From Limonium bicolor (lineage: Eukaryota; Streptophyta; Magnoliopsida; Caryophyllales; Plumbaginaceae), in contig CM041777.1 in NCBI GenBank assembly GCA_023374045.1, positions 90,576,300 through 90,640,299 of the forward strand: a DNA stretch of 64,000 bases, given 5' to 3'. This document shows, piece by piece, positions 29,641-42,305 of the stretch. The notes under the pieces are model-generated. The model searched no databases. It worked only from the letters and a program-made list of their open reading frames with translations, and was not told the DNA's origin. The position numbers and the translations under genes were made by a program. Position 1 is the stretch's first letter. The number at the start of each line of letters is the position of its first letter.

Positions 29641-29980
29641 AAATGGTGCAAATTGTGTTTTTAAGTGTCCTAAAGGTGGGGGATTGATGGGAAATGGTTT
29701 TGGATGTTGTTAAGGACTTGTTTGGTGACTTTTAAAGGTCTTAAGAAGTATAAACAAGTGTTGGAAATGATTGAGGAAGTTGTGAGTTTAAGTACACAAA
29801 GTTAAACCGAAATAACGGGATAACGGGGTAAGTACGGGAGTAGCAATTATGTACCTACCGTAACGCCTTAATATTAATTGAACCATTTGACATGTAAATA
29901 GTGGTTCAAGAGTATGACATTAAGAACAAGTGTGAACCGAGGAACGTGAGAACACCGGTAAAGTAATTCCCACGGTGACA

Positions 29981-30030
29981 GGTATGGTTTTCTTGCAACC
30001 TGTGTCCTACCGGATTACACCGGCTTGTAT
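29981..30030 (+). other. GGTATGG / CCGG-hairpin module (C LTR)
   Basis: CAGGTATGGTTTTCTTGCAAC, then CTACCGG-ATTACA-CCGGCTTGTATG, almost the same as in E. The 3' LTR copy is at about 39313. Confidence 0.6.
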
Positions 30031-31053
30031 GCCAATGTGTTTTTCTGTGTGTTTGCCACCTTGCAAGATAAAGCATGAAATGAGTTTACAGTAATTCATT
30101 ATTGTGGCGTAGCTAATTCCGATACCGCTTAACCTTAGTTATGTGTTAAGTAATAGTTAACCGACCTTAGGTTCACATAAGTGATCGGTATTCGGAATAA
30201 ACGTCCCAACCCATGGGAACGTTCTAACTACGGCTATCCGTGCGTTAGTGTATGTTGTGATTATGTGTGATGTTTGCGGCTTGTTGGATATGTTGTTGTT
30301 GTTATTGGATACAGTTATCCATGTTTGTCAAAAGGGATATTACACCCCTTATGTGTCTAACCGAGTTAGTAACACTATGTGAATGTGTATGTGATAAGTT
30401 CCATAAGGGAACCTCTAACTAATAAGTATATGTTATGTATGGAGAGGAATCCGGTTGTTCCGGTCGCACGTATTGTTTGGGAGTTAATATTATATGAGAG
30501 TTAACTCCCATCCTGTTATGTTAGGGTTGTTTTCCTTCATTGGATTTCGACCTCCCACTAGCTTAGCCAAAGCTTACCTACCCGACCTCCACATCGGGCT
30601 AGGAGGGAAATTATGTACAATGTTGGTAGGGTGTTGAAGCCTAAGTTCGCTTCGACTCCCTCTTGTTATGTTACGGTTGTTCTTACTCCTTGAATTACAA
30701 CCACCCATAAGCTTAACCAAGGCTTACCTACCTCATCACTATTGGAGCTAGGGGGAAATTGTGATGTTGTGTACAGTCCTATATGAGGCCGCCACTCAAG
30801 TAAAGGAAAATGTATGTATGTTGTGCTCGGGCCTATATCACCCCGGCACTCCCTAAATGAAGTTCATGTACTCTAAGAAGAGTGAAATTAAGTTGTGTAT
30901 GTCATAAAGTGAAGTGTGTTGTTATGTGGAGTGTGCTCACCTTGTGTATGTATTCTATTAATGGATGTTTGCTTATAAGCATGATATGTGTGTGAGTTTG
31001 TGCATGTTTGAAATAAATCAACCGCATGCTAAGACGACAAATAGTTGTGCGTG

Positions 31054-31392
31054 GCCCGGTAGCATGCGGGCTGCGGGATTACCATACCAGCAAAGGTGCT
31101 GACCCCTTTGGGGGCTCCCATACTTTTCAGGTACAAGGAACTGGAAGCCGTTCGAGAGTAGGACGGGGTAGCTGTTTGTATGTGGTAGTCATGAGAATTG
31201 TGGATATATTATAGGTGTAGTAAGACCGAAATTGTATCGGCGCTAGTTGGTAATTACTCGGTACAGTTGTAATGTAAGTGTATAATGAATGTTGGACATG
31301 GAACGGGATTAATGTGTAGTTGCTCGGGAGTTTAGTCCATCAGACCGGTACGATGTATGTATGTTAGCCTTGTTAGCCACGTGGGTGGCTAA
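31054..31392 (+). other. Hairpin-rich 3' domain of the C LTR
   Basis: GCCCG (31054-31058)/CGGGC (31067-31071); CAGCA/TGCTG (about 31088-31101); CCCC-TTT-GGGG (about 31103-31114); CTTTTCAGG (about 31124-31132); and TTAGCCAC (31373-31380)/GTGGCTAA (31385-31392) with loop GTGG, then GGCGTGTAACACC. Versus E the last stem has AGC/GCT in place of AAC/GTT, a paired change. Confidence 0.62.
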
Positions 31393-31491
31393 CGGCGTGT
31401 AACACCAAAGAGTTGAGTTATGAAGTGAGTTGTGATTTCCGCTGCTAAGTATTGTTAAGTGTGTTATTTGTAGTTGGGGTGTTACAAAAAG

Positions 31492-31517
31492 TGGTATCAG
31501 AGCGAAGTATCGCTCTG
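31492..31517 (+). other. Primer-binding site of C, within a hairpin
   Basis: TGGTATCAGAGC (31492-31503) fits initiator-Met tRNA. CAGAGCGA (31498-31505) pairs with TCGCTCTG (31510-31517) around AGTA. Confidence 0.92.
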
Positions 31518-32267
31518 ATGACTGAAATACCGAGCTTAGGAAGTACCGAGTTAGGATGTTAGTACATATGGGTTAAGGGTGAGTGATAGCGTGAGAAGTA
31601 CGCTAGTTAGGGAACACCGGTGTGTACTGGATACCTACGATATCCATCCCGCCCTCCACAAACCCTATGTTATAACTTGGAAAAAGAACGCAGAGAGATG
31701 AAAGTCGTCTCTTACTCGGGAATACCCGATCTGGCTGTTACTAAGTATCCTCATAAGTACGGAGAACCTGTCACACGGTAGATCCCGAAAGGTGTGAATC
31801 CCGAAGACGGTCTCCATTTTAACAATATTAACCGCTCTTGTTAGCGAAAATTGAAGAATCTTATGCACAAGAGAATGGAATTTCCAACACCCTGGGTCGA
31901 CATGCGGAGCAGTCGAGGACAACCAGCTTGCAACGCACCAAGCGTGCAACAGGCAAGAAGTGAGGTAATGAAACCCGAGACGAGTGTCTACGGGACTACA
32001 AATGTTAAATAATACACCAACGGTATACCAACACATTAAGAAACTACAACATAGTACGAGGAGAATGCAATACTAAGTAAAAAGGGGTCTCTCAGAATGG
32101 GAAACACCCTAGTTAATGGTTACCATGTGAAGACAGTGAGAAGTACCCAGAAGATTTATTGTTAGGACTGTAAGATCAAGTAAGGGCCAGCAAGGCCATT
32201 AATGTTGGTGCGGAAGTAAACAATACCGCAACCGGTGTGTATTGAACCGAAAACCAGTAAGCATGAC

Positions 32268-32287
32268 GCACTTGCCATGGCAAGTGC
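32268..32287 (+). other. GCACTTGCC hairpin in C, shared with A
   Basis: GCACTTGCC (32268-32276) and GGCAAGTGC (32279-32287) are exact complements; a foldable form would open the central CATG. Counterpart of 12895-12914 in A. Confidence 0.5.
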
Positions 32288-34807
32288 TGCTACAATAAGG
32301 TTGTACGGGAAATTTTAAACAACTACCGGTATTTAGTAAAGTACCATGAAGTTAAGTGGGATCATCATAACCGTGGAAGGGCTTAATAGCCTGACCTCAG
32401 TACTTGGAAATGCACCAGTCAGCAAGGAGGTAGACTTGGTTAAGGCAAGGAAACGTTGTAAAACCACGAATTTTTTTTTTTCTTTCAACCTAAAATTATT
32501 TTCAAACTCTTTTTTTTTCAAAACCAGATTTTCTTTCAAACCCATTTTATTTCAATTCTTCTTTTCTTAAAACCAAACCAGAAGACCTACGCGGGCCTCA
32601 GTGCCACATGGTAGGTAAGTTTTACCCGGTTACTTTTAAACAACCGGATGGAAACCGGTAAACCCAAGGGTAACAACCCGAGGGAATGGAGTGAGTTCAT
32701 AATAATACAACAGTAGATACACTTCCCTTGATTAAGTTCGGGAAGCATGGAATGCATATTATCATAGGATAATATAAGAGGAGTTGACAACAGAATACTT
32801 CACCTAGGCGTGTGACGGACACTACGAGTATACCAACTGTAATGTGGGACGACCGCACTCCGATAGGAGCTTGTGGGCCTGACATACCTTCTTATGGGGT
32901 AGTCGGGCAAGTAGCAATGTATCAGTAGGGTACCCCACATATGTATACGAGTGGAGTCTGGAACACGGGAAGTAGTCGACTCCATACTACGGTCCGAAGT
33001 AAAAGTCAAGCAAGAGCAATGGAGTACCATCGAATGATTGAAGTAAAGGAACCCAGTTAAGTTAAGGAAGACTAAAGGAATTAGTAAGTTTATTTTAGGA
33101 AATTTTTAAAGGTGAACAAGTGCGAAGTACACTGGTTAGTAAGTAAAGACATAGCATATGTCTCAAGAATCTGGATGGATGAACACAATAGCTGGAGTAA
33201 GTACCCAGCCCATATATGGCGGGGCAGATGCCTACTATGGATACGTTAATGTGCAATGATCGGGATGAGACTCCCGGAAGGATCACTTAAACTATCAGGA
33301 GTATCAATCTCACTGGAGAAGATATTTAACCCAACAAAGAACGCAGGGGGAAGTAGTAAATTAAACATACCGATGAGTGCAAGCCAGATGTAATGGCATA
33401 ACCTAGTAACACCCAGGAACCATCCTAAAAAGGGTGTTTAGATCAACAATGGTTGAATGGGATGACATGACAGGAATGCAAGGGTTGAAACTAACACCAG
33501 TTTAAGCACAAGTCGTAGAAGGAAGTCTGACATCCTTGAAGGGGCATACCATGAAAGGAACAACGACCTTGTCATGGAGCTCAATGCCACCCATAAGCCA
33601 TGTAATATTATACGGAGAGGTAAAAGTGTGTGGATAGCCTACAAAGAGCAAAGCTCGAGGCAATAAGGCTTATAAGCCATAAGTAGAATGTGTTAAGAAA
33701 ACGTTATTGATTTCGAAAGTTATGTTATATAAGTAGGTAAGCGGATAACGAACCACTGATTAAGTGTGGGGATACCTCTTGATGTGGGAGACCGCAACAG
33801 CGGTAGTTATGTGTAACTAAGTTCAGGGAATGTGTTTAAGAGTTGACTATGTCGCTATTACCCAAGAATGATGTGAGTAGGAAATACGAAAGGAAGTGTT
33901 TGCACCAAGTTGAAGATCGGATGAGTAAAAAGTCAAATAGCAACCACCATAGGGGATACTAAATGTGTAATGAACAACGCTCAAGGGCATAAAGACTCGT
34001 AGAATAGCGTATCCAACAACCAGCCAAATAAATGGCGAAACACAGTGAAATGGCAGAAGCTAATATAATAGCGGATGCAGTGTAAGTTAATGTTATACAA
34101 TGAGTAAGAGCACGGTGCGCAGTAAGCGACCGTTGCATAAGTGTTGTTAATAATAATGTGGCAATAAGACCAATTATGAGTGAAACTCAATGGACATACA
34201 AATAAGTGATGATACACAACTGAGCAATATGCCAGTAGTTGATGCTAGCGTGATAAAGAACACAGTATGAATTCCTATTGCTATCTCATAAGAGACTTAC
34301 TGCCAAGAGTTTTGTACGCCTCTGCACTCTGTATGACTGAGTGTTTTGGTATTGCGCTTGCGCGTAATGATCAAGTGAGATAGCTAGGAAGTCTGAAAAT
34401 GTTAAATGTGATAGAAGAACAGGACTTATGATGTGATAAAACCGATGCATAAGATAAGCACGGTAGTACCACAAAGGGTACTTGGTGACATAAGTGGCTA
34501 CAGTAGCACGATTGTTGAATATCGGTATGGAACATACCTCAAGTGTGGAAATAACCGACAGAGTACTACACAATAGGTAGTAGCTCAAACTAACCGCAGT
34601 AAGTCGGAAGAAAATTAAGTAAATCAGTGTGGAATACAGTAGATTACCATGGAAGTGAATAGAAAGTCTGTAACTCACCGAGTTCGCACACGATAAGAGA
34701 TACCACGCGCCGGTTTGAGAAACGTTATTACCCAAGATAAAGGTGATAATCGAGGATGTACAATACAGTACGAATAATGTATGGGGCAAACTAAGCTCTA
34801 ATTATAA

Positions 34808-34823
34808 GAGTCGCGCAGCAGAA
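34808..34823 (+). other. GAGTYGCRCAGCAGAA box (C)
   Basis: GAGTCGCGCAGCAGAA, about 250 bases before the first hairpin/PPT of C, as in A and B. Confidence 0.5.
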
Positions 34824-35073
34824 AACTAGTGAGCCAGCGATTCAAATGTTGAATGCGTGCAGTGAACATGAGTGGATGGCTAATTATTAACGCCTATGTC
34901 TCACAGGCCAGAATCGAAACCAGTTAATAGTTAAAATAAACTCTAGTGAGAATTCTGGTTAGGGACTAAACCGCCACATGGCTAAGATCCTCAACCAGAA
35001 CAGTGTATAATAAACCGCGTGGAGTTAAAACACTTCACGATGGTAGGACGTATAAACCAGTGATTAAGTGATT

Positions 35074-35108
35074 GATTACGTGGGCGTAATCCCTTTTAAG
35101 GGGGTAGA
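35074..35108 (+). other. First hairpin plus polypurine tract of C
   Basis: GATTACG (35074-35080) pairs with CGTAATC (35085-35091), loop TGGG, then CCTTTTAAGGGGGTAGAG. Compared with A (GGGTACG/CGTACCC) the stem is recoded and still fully paired, while the loop TGGG is unchanged. Confidence 0.7.
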
Positions 35109-35638
35109 GCGCAGAACCACTTGGTGTGTTTTTACCGTACAAGTGTACGTGAACTATGGTGTGCATAGCACAAAATGATTTGTTTTGATGATTGGTGCTG
35201 TGTTACATAAACATACGCATTCTTCATGGTTTAATTATGGTAATTGCGCACTGAGATGCAACACCATTGTGATAAGTGTGTTATTTGGTTAAGAGATGTG
35301 TGAAAGTATATGTATAAGGGAGTAGAAAACTCCCGGGGAACTAAACCCCGACTATGTATGTTCATATGATACCAAAAGTAATATTGTGTATTATTTTGAT
35401 AAAAAATATATATGGATATATGTAATTATACAGTATTGTGATTTATGAAAGGTATGACACCAATGTAGAACCTAGTGAGAATTAAATTCCCTTGGTAACT
35501 TGATTTAAATAAATCTGGAAGATGATTGATGGACATAGTTCCACCCTTGGAGATGTAATGATTATGACTAGATGGACTAAAGATATAAAATGGTATATGT
35601 TTGAATTAGTTGCTGTTTGAAAATGAAGTGGGAGGAAA

Positions 35639-35721
35639 CTTGATTATCATGAGATCAAGGGAAGCCGAACACAAATTGGGGTGGAAATAGTTCAACTCTG
35701 ATGCTGATCACATTAGGGTGG
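35639..35721 (+). other. Twin-hairpin block in C
   Basis: CTTGAT (35639-35644) pairs with ATCAAG (35654-35659); ACAAATTGGGGTGG and AAATAG follow; CAACTCTGATG (35693) largely pairs with CATTAGGGTGG (35711-35721). GGATGACTC and ATAAGTGGTCAC follow. In A and B the block lies upstream of the first PPT, but here it lies after it, so its location has been shuffled. Confidence 0.6.
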
Positions 35722-36260
35722 ATGACTCTTGAAACTCCCTATAAGTGGTCACAAATAATCACATCAGGAATAAGATGCATTAGCAATAATTGGACTTGGA
35801 GTTGTATTGAATTTTCAAAAGAATTTTAAAATTGGGTCTCAAATTTGCAATTGGTATTTTCTAGACTTCAATAAATATTTTTAAGATTCTTAGGTGGTAT
35901 TTTCAAAGGAAGGACTACCTTTATGTGACCTCGAAGAGGATTTTCAACTTGTATCCTTCCAATAAAGGTTTCATTATACTTAACCTCATAGAGGGTATTT
36001 TCCTACTACTTGCTCACGAGCTGAGGACGTATGAGCCCTTGTCTTAGGACGGTGACATGAGAAGTATATTTTAAAGATGTATGCAATTGTTTTGATCTCC
36101 CAAAGGAACGGGGACCAGAGTGTCCATCGCGACCGGTTCTGCGGGATCACAGTGTAATGTACTCAACATGGTCTCGAACCCATGAAGAGATGGAAAAGGA
36201 ATTTCTGGTTGATATACATGCTATGACATGTTGTGTGGTATGTGTAGTAATTATTATTTT

Positions 36261-36510
36261 GGACCTTGGGTCCTAATGTGATTGAATTCCGGAAGTGTTA
36301 TGTTGTTAAGACCTATGTGTCTAAAGGATGTTGTGTTATCAAGACCACGAGTCTAAATGTTGTATGTTACCCAGACCAAGAGTCAAAGGGTTGTTATGTA
36401 TGTACAAATGTTGTGTAAGGTACCCGGACCATTAAGTCCGAGGATACTATGTAAGTATTATGTCATGTTATGTATGTATGGATGTGTTACCCGGGCCGTT
36501 AGTCACGAGG
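36261..36510 (+). repeat. Degenerate series of GACC...GGTC-type hairpins in C between the two PPTs
   Basis: GGACC-TTG-GGTCC (36261-36273), AGACC...GTCT (about 36309), AGAC...GTCT (36342-36354), AGACC...GAGTC (about 36373), CGGAC...GTCCG (36425-36440) and GGGCC...AGTC (about 36493), spaced roughly 30-65 bases apart with TGTTATGT-like linkers. Similar in position and motif to the 33-bp repeats of E. Confidence 0.6.
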
Positions 36511-36592
36511 TTGTGATGTAAAATATGTTTGTTATGGACGTGTTATTTGCAAGTAATCCCCGTATTCTAACCACTGATGTGGTGGGAAGTGT

Positions 36593-36627
36593 GAACTTCG
36601 AGACGAAGTTCTTTTAAGGGGGTAGAT
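36593..36627 (+). other. Second hairpin and 3' polypurine tract of C
   Basis: GAACTTCG (36593-36600) pairs with CGAAGTTC (36604-36611), then TTTT and AAGGGGGTAGAT into the LTR's TG at 36628. Confidence 0.88.
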
Positions 36628-39600
36628 TGAAATACCCCAAAACTTAATGTGTTAATTAATTATGTAATTATAATTTTCTAAGGCTAAATAAGTCCTTAAG
36701 ATCATTGGTGAAGAAATGAAAACCAAAAAGAAAAAGAAAATGCGTGAAAGTCACAAAACGTGAAAATACGTATTTAATTATTTTAGGAGGTAAATAACTT
36801 TCAATAGGGTTATAAATATATTTTTATACCCTAACTACATACTAATAATATGTGGAAAAAAAAATTCCGGAAGAAAACGGATCCAAAGAATGCGTTAAAG
36901 CGCTAACGGAGTCTAAAACGCGTTTTTCGAGAAAACCCGAAAACGTGACTTTAAACAGTCAAATGACCCCGTAAAAATTATAGTTTATCATATAACTATA
37001 AATAAACATTAAAGGGGGTATAATAACCATTAAAAATAAATAAACGAGAAAATTCCGGAAAACGGGCCCGGTTAGTGAATAGTGCTAAACCGGGTAAATT
37101 AACGAGCGTTTCTGTAAACGACGAAAACCGCTCCAGCCTGTAACAGTTATGTGGGCCGGTTTTATTAATGTAGATAGCCCCTCACACATGACTAGTTAAC
37201 TAATTAAATAAGTCAAAAGCAAAAGCAAAAACAAAAAGGTGCCCCCACCCTCTCTCTCCTCCCTCACTTTCTCTTTTCCTTTTCTCTTTCCTCTCTTTCT
37301 CCTTCCTCCATCGTGCTTCTCCTCCCCTCTGGTGCAGCGATTTCTCCTTCCCCTCTCATGGCTACTTCATCTTCTAGCTCATGCCCAAGCTTCATTTAAG
37401 CTCCAATCACAAAAATAACTACATATTCTTCATCCTCTCCTCATCCTCTATCACTCTCTCTTTTCAAAATTCAAAAAGGATGAGTTTCATTTTCGTGGGT
37501 GTTGGCCATTTGTAGAGGAAAGCACACCATTTTGAAGCTTGAAGCTTCCTCTTTCTACCAAGGTAAAAATATCCATGAAAAAGTCATGTTTTCTCCATTT
37601 TCCCACCTTGGCCGATTTTGGCCCTCGTAATGACTAGCTTTTCCTCCTTGTTTGAGATTTTCTCCAAGCTTTAAATGGTGGTGGGAGTCCCTCTTAAGAT
37701 TCAAGAGTTGAAAACCACTCAAAAATCAACAAAGGTAAAACCCTAACTTGTGCTCTAAGCCCTTTTGTTGAATTGAGATTTCATAAGGGTTTAGATGATT
37801 AATGGAATGTATTTTGTGTTTCTTGAATGTTGGAATGGAGTTTGGAAACTCCATTTCCATCTTGACCGATTTTGAGGAGAGGAGGAACAAGAGAGAATTA
37901 AGGAGAAACTTGTGGATTAAGGTAAGGAATCTACCTTAAATGCCTATATTATTTGTTTTAGGAGTGGGTTTGGGAAAAATAAAAGATGAAATAAAATCTG
38001 GAGCAAAAATGTGCTTGATTGTGGTTAGTTGGATTTTGTGAAATGTTGGTTTGAATTGAGGGCCTTGGAGCCAAATGATTTGAGTTGTGGTTATATTGTG
38101 GTTCATTAAGTTTTGGAGCTAGATTGTGATGTTGTTGAATTTGGATTGATATGGTGTGCTGGTAGGACCCTTCAAGGGTGTGGCTAGATTAAGAATGGAA
38201 ATTGATGAGGATGGTGATTTTGGAGATGTTAAGTTTATGGGGAGGTTATGGCGAAATTTCGATAGAAGATAAGTGTTTTAAGGTGACTTGGTAAACTGGA
38301 GGAGCAAGGTGTGTATGTGGCTGAGTTGAGATACTTGATGACCTTGTAATGGTAGGAGGAGAATGATATTGGAAGGATACTAAATCTGTAGCATAATGGT
38401 GATAGGAACATAGAATTCCAAAGAAAAAGAATTGGTGTTTTATAACTTGTGAAACAAGGAGTGAACTTGGGTTTGGAGGATGCAATTGTCTAGGAATGAT
38501 GTGTAAGGGTCATTGATGCATTTGGTGAGGTTGGTAGGATATAAAAACTAACAAGAAGAAGTTAGAAATGCAAAAGAGTGCAAAATGCAAAATGTGAGAA
38601 ATTGAGTTTGTTGAATTTGAGCAGGAATTGGGTGGTGAATTGGACCAACGTTTTAGGAGTGTTTAAGGAGTGCTTTGAGGTGTTAAAATGTGTAGGAAAC
38701 TTGTGGGAAGATTATGGAATGGTTAGGTGTGGATTAAGGTTGGTTTAGGGGTTGAAAAATGGACATTTATCAGCTTTTTAGCAGGGTCCGGGACCTAGCC
38801 CTTGTATAAGGTCCCAGACCAAGCCTCAAAATACGCCGAGAGTTGAGTTTAGAAGTGGTCCGGGATCTAGGTCCAGGACCAAGTCCCGGACCAATGCCAA
38901 AATAAAGCCGAGAGTGATTTCAAGAAGTGGTCCGGGACCTTGGGTCCGGACCAAGTCCCGGACCAGCACGGAAATGGTGCAAATTGTGTTTTTAAGTGTC
39001 CTAAAGGTGGGGGATTGATGGGAAATGGTTTTGGATGTTGTTAAGGACTTGTTTGGTGACTTTTAAAGGTCTTAAGAAGTATAAACAAGTGTTGGAAATG
39101 ATTGAGGAAGTTGTGAGTTTAAGTACACAAAGTTAAACCGAAATAACGGGATAACGGGGTAAGTACGGGAGTAGCAATTATGTACCTACCGTAACGCCTT
39201 AATATTAATTGAACCATTTGACATGTAAATAGTGGTTCAAGAGTATGACATTAAGAACAAGTGTGAACCGAGGAACGTGAGAACACCGGTAAAGTAATTC
39301 CCCACGGTGACAGGTATGGTTTTCTTGCAACCTGTGTCCTACCGGATTACACCGGCTTGTATGCCAATGTGTTTTTCTGTGTGTTTGCCACCTTGCAAGA
39401 TAAAGCATGAAATGAGTTTACAGTAATTCATTATTGTGGCGTAGCTAATTCCGATACCGCTTAACCTTAGTTATGTGTTAAGTAATAGTTAACCGACCTT
39501 AGGTTCACATAAGTGATCGGTATTCGGAATAAACGTCCCAACCCATGGGAACGTTCTAACTACGGCTATCCGTGCGTTAGTGTATGTTGTAATTATGTGT

Positions 39601-40824
39601 GATGTTTGCGGCTTGTTGGATATGTTGTTGTTGTTATTGGATACAGTTATCCATGTTTGTCAAAAGGGATATTACACCCCTTATGTGTCTAACCGAGTTA
39701 GTAACACTATGTGAAGTGTGTATGTGATAAGTTCCATAAGGGAACCTCTAACTAATAAGTATATGTTATGTATGGAGAGGAATCCGGTTGTTCCGGTCGC
39801 ACGTATTGTTTGGGAGTTAATATATATATATGAGAGTTAACTCCCATCCTGTTATGTTAGGGTTGTTTTCCTTCATTGGATTTCGACCTCCCACTAGCTT
39901 AGCCAAAGCTTACCTACCCGACCTCCACATCGGGCTAGGAGGGAAATTATGTACAATGTTGGTAGGGTGTTGAAGCCTAAGTTCGCTTCGACTCCCTCTT
40001 GTTATGTTACGGTTGTTCTTACTCCTTGAATTACAACCACCCATAAGCTTAACCAAGGCTTACCTACCTCATCACTATTGGAGCTAGGGGGAAATTGTGT
40101 ATGTTGTGTACAGTCCTATATGAGGCCGCCACTCAAGTAAAGGAAAATGTATGTATGTTGTGCTCGGGCCTATATCACCCCGGCACTCCCTAAATGAAGT
40201 TCATGTACTCTAAGAAGAGTGAAATTAAGTTGTGTATGTCATAAAGTGAAGTGTGTTGTTATGTGGAGTGTGCTCACCTTGTGTATGTATTCTATTAATG
40301 GATGTTTGCTTATAAGCATGATATGTGTGTGAGTTTGTGCATGTTTGAAATAAATCAACCGCATGCTAAGACGACAAATAGTTGTGCGTGGCCCGGTAGC
40401 ATGCGGGCTGCGGGATTACCATACCAGCAAAGGTGCTGACCCCCTTTGGGGGCTCCCATACTTTTCAGGTACAAGGAACTGGAAGCCGTTCGAGAGTAGG
40501 ACGGGGTAGCTGTTTGTATGTGGTAGTCATGAGAATTGTGGATATATTATAGGTGTAGTAAGACCGAAATTGTATCGGCGCTAGTTGGTAATTACTCGGT
40601 ACAGTTGTAATGTAAGTGTATAATGAATGTTGGACATGGAACGGGATTAATGTGTAGTTGCTCGGGAGTTTAGTCCATCAGACCGGTACGATGTATGTAT
40701 GTTAGCCTTGTTAGCCACGTGGGTGGCTAACGGCGTGTAACACCAAAGAGTTGAGTTATGAAGTGAGTTGTGATTTCCGCTGCTAAGTATTGTTAAGTGT
40801 GTTATTTGTAGTTGGGGTGTTACA
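36628..40824 (+). repeat. 3' LTR of element C (4,197 bp)
   Basis: Nearly identical to 27312-31486 throughout. Differences are mainly single-base indels (for example in A, C or AT runs near 36857, 38757, 39300 and 39821) and a few substitutions. It contains the same promoter-like box (37151), hairpin array (38783-38971), GGTATGG module (39313) and terminal hairpins (about 40390-40733). Confidence 0.94.
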
Positions 40825-40829
40825 AGGTG
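40825..40829. repeat. Right target-site duplication of C (AGGTG)
   Basis: Second copy of AGGTG; B's internal region resumes immediately after. Confidence 0.95.
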
Positions 40830-41654
40830 AAAGTTTACAAGTTGGAAAAATAAAAATGTGAAAGAAGCAATATTGATACAAGATGATGAAACCACATAAC
40901 ATACATGGATACATGGCCTGAAAATTCGGGGATAAACACAAGGATGTACAAACGTGTGACGACTGGAAATAATGTGATGCTACCAATAACATAGTTGTTA
41001 ATAAATAAAGTATACACTACCGTCATCAAATGCAATAAGTAACCGGTAGAAATCAATTACTTTACACTCTGTCGGGACATGAGAACAATGGTGATGATAA
41101 GAAAACTAAACATCCTATATTAAATGGTTTACAATCGCAAAAACTTGTAACATATACAGTTCGATAAACCGGCAGTATCAAAGCCATGATTCGGCTGAAA
41201 AAAAAGAATAAAATAAAATAAAATAAAGGTTACTTGGAGACAAGAAAGGTCTAATTTGGCCATACACATTAAGGGTTCAAAATGGGTAGCAACGCTAGGA
41301 GAGTAAACTAGCTAACTACATATAATTATGAGCGGTAAAATAAAATAAACATGTCGTTGAGACAATGACATGGTTGTAACATTGATTAACACTAAACACT
41401 AAAGTGTTACTACAGAGCAGATATGAATATAAACCTAAAGGGCAGTTAGAAATAATAACTCAGACGCTTAAAGGCGCATTAAAAGAATGAATACCCGACC
41501 TCCAATGGAAATGAATAGACAAAGTACAATCCACCGGGACCATGTCTAAATTAAAATACCCCTTGGCAGTCAAGAGACTCTTACTCCTATAAAGATTAAA
41601 CAATGCACTGCTTGGAAAGGCATAGTAAGGGAAACCTAAACCTCAACGAAATCA

Positions 41655-41670
41655 GAGTCGCACAGCAGAA
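41655..41670 (+). other. GAGTYGCRCAGCAGAA box (B)
   Basis: GAGTCGCACAGCAGAA, about 265 bases before the first hairpin of B. Confidence 0.5.
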
Positions 41671-41919
41671 GCTGGTGGACCATACCTCTTATTTTCCTGT
41701 CGAATAACAAGTGACATATCGGTCAATACCTTAGACCTAGAGAGGCTAAACCCAAATCCGGTTGTAGATCGGTATGGATACCGATAAGTGCCTTTGATAT
41801 AGGAACTAAGCCATTAACATGTCCAAGGCCTTAGATGAGACTATATTGTGAGCTACATCGCATAAAAACTAGAATACCCCATGAGAATTAAAACCAAGTT
41901 TCAAGGATGATATGATAGG

Positions 41920-41956
41920 GATTACGTGGGCGTAATCGATTTTTAAGGGGGGTAGG
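41920..41956 (+). other. First hairpin plus polypurine tract of B
   Basis: GATTACG (41920-41926) pairs with CGTAATC (41931-41937), loop TGGG, then GATTTTTAAGGGGGGTAGG. Confidence 0.7.
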
Positions 41957-42270
41957 CGCGTTGCGTTTTTGCTGTGTTGTTGCGCGTTTGATGTGTGGTT
42001 TTGGTTGTTATGTCTGTGTGAACTGTGTACGAATTTTTTTGGATGCATTGTGGTTATGTATGAATGGCTTGTTTTCTTGATTACATATGAGTACAGTACA
42101 TGAATATTACTGGTACATTGGAATACCATTGAGTACTGGGTGAAGCCACAGAGGTGGCGTGGTGCGTATAAGCACAACTGGTAAAATAGAACTGTCCTTT
42201 AAAAGTGAGAACGAATTCGAGATTTGATCCCCGTGAGTGACAAGAATACAAACATAAATTAACGAGACAA

Positions 42271-42305
42271 GACTTCGGGACGAAGTCTCTTTAAGGGGGG
42301 TAGGT
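42271..42305 (+). other. Second hairpin and 3' polypurine tract of B
   Basis: GACTTCG (42271-42277) pairs with CGAAGTC (42281-42287), then TCTTT and AAGGGGGGTAGGT up to the LTR's TG at 42306. Confidence 0.88.

Larger units (their letters stand above)
27312..31486 (+). repeat. 5' LTR of element C (4,175 bp)
   Basis: Starts TGAAATACCCCAAAACTT and ends GGGGTGTTACA. Its plan follows the E LTR: GTGGGCCGGTTTT box (27834), pyrimidine tract (27925-28015), AGGTAA motifs (GT at 28244, 28416, 28603), hairpin array (29452-29640), GGTATGG module (29981) and hairpin-rich end (31054-31392). The long frame on the minus strand at 28617-29159 is not kept intact in the 3' LTR and resembles no known protein. 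Confidence 0.94.
31487..36627 (+). other. Internal region of element C, no recognisable genes
   Basis: 5,141 bp with frequent stops. The start resembles B. It contains the GCACTTGCC/GGCAAGTGC hairpin (32268), pyrimidine-rich runs of T (32469-32515), the GAGTCGCGCAGCAGAA box (34808), the first hairpin/PPT (35074), the twin-hairpin block (35639), a GACC/GTC hairpin series (36261-36510) and the final PPT. The small frames on the minus strand between 31665 and 34789 have no supporting similarity. Confidence 0.8.
27312..40824 (+). mobile_element. Element C: complete non-autonomous long-LTR element (13.5 kb), youngest large insertion
   Basis: 5' LTR 27312-31486, PBS 31492, internal region 31487-36627, PPT 36616-36627, 3' LTR 36628-40824, TSD AGGTG. 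Its two LTRs look nearly identical, with most visible differences being one- or two-base indels, and nothing is inserted in it, so it is probably recent. The internal 5.1 kb has no recognisable gag or pol. It sits inside B, which sits inside A, so it is younger than both. Confidence 0.94.
40830..42305 (+). other. Right internal region of element B
   Basis: 1,476 bp from the C insertion to the B 3' LTR, with no gene. It holds an AAATA-type run (about 41200-41230), the GAGTCGCACAGCAGAA box (41655), the first hairpin/PPT (41920) and the final hairpin/PPT (42271). No clear hairpin array is seen between the two PPTs, unlike in A, C and E. Confidence 0.75.
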
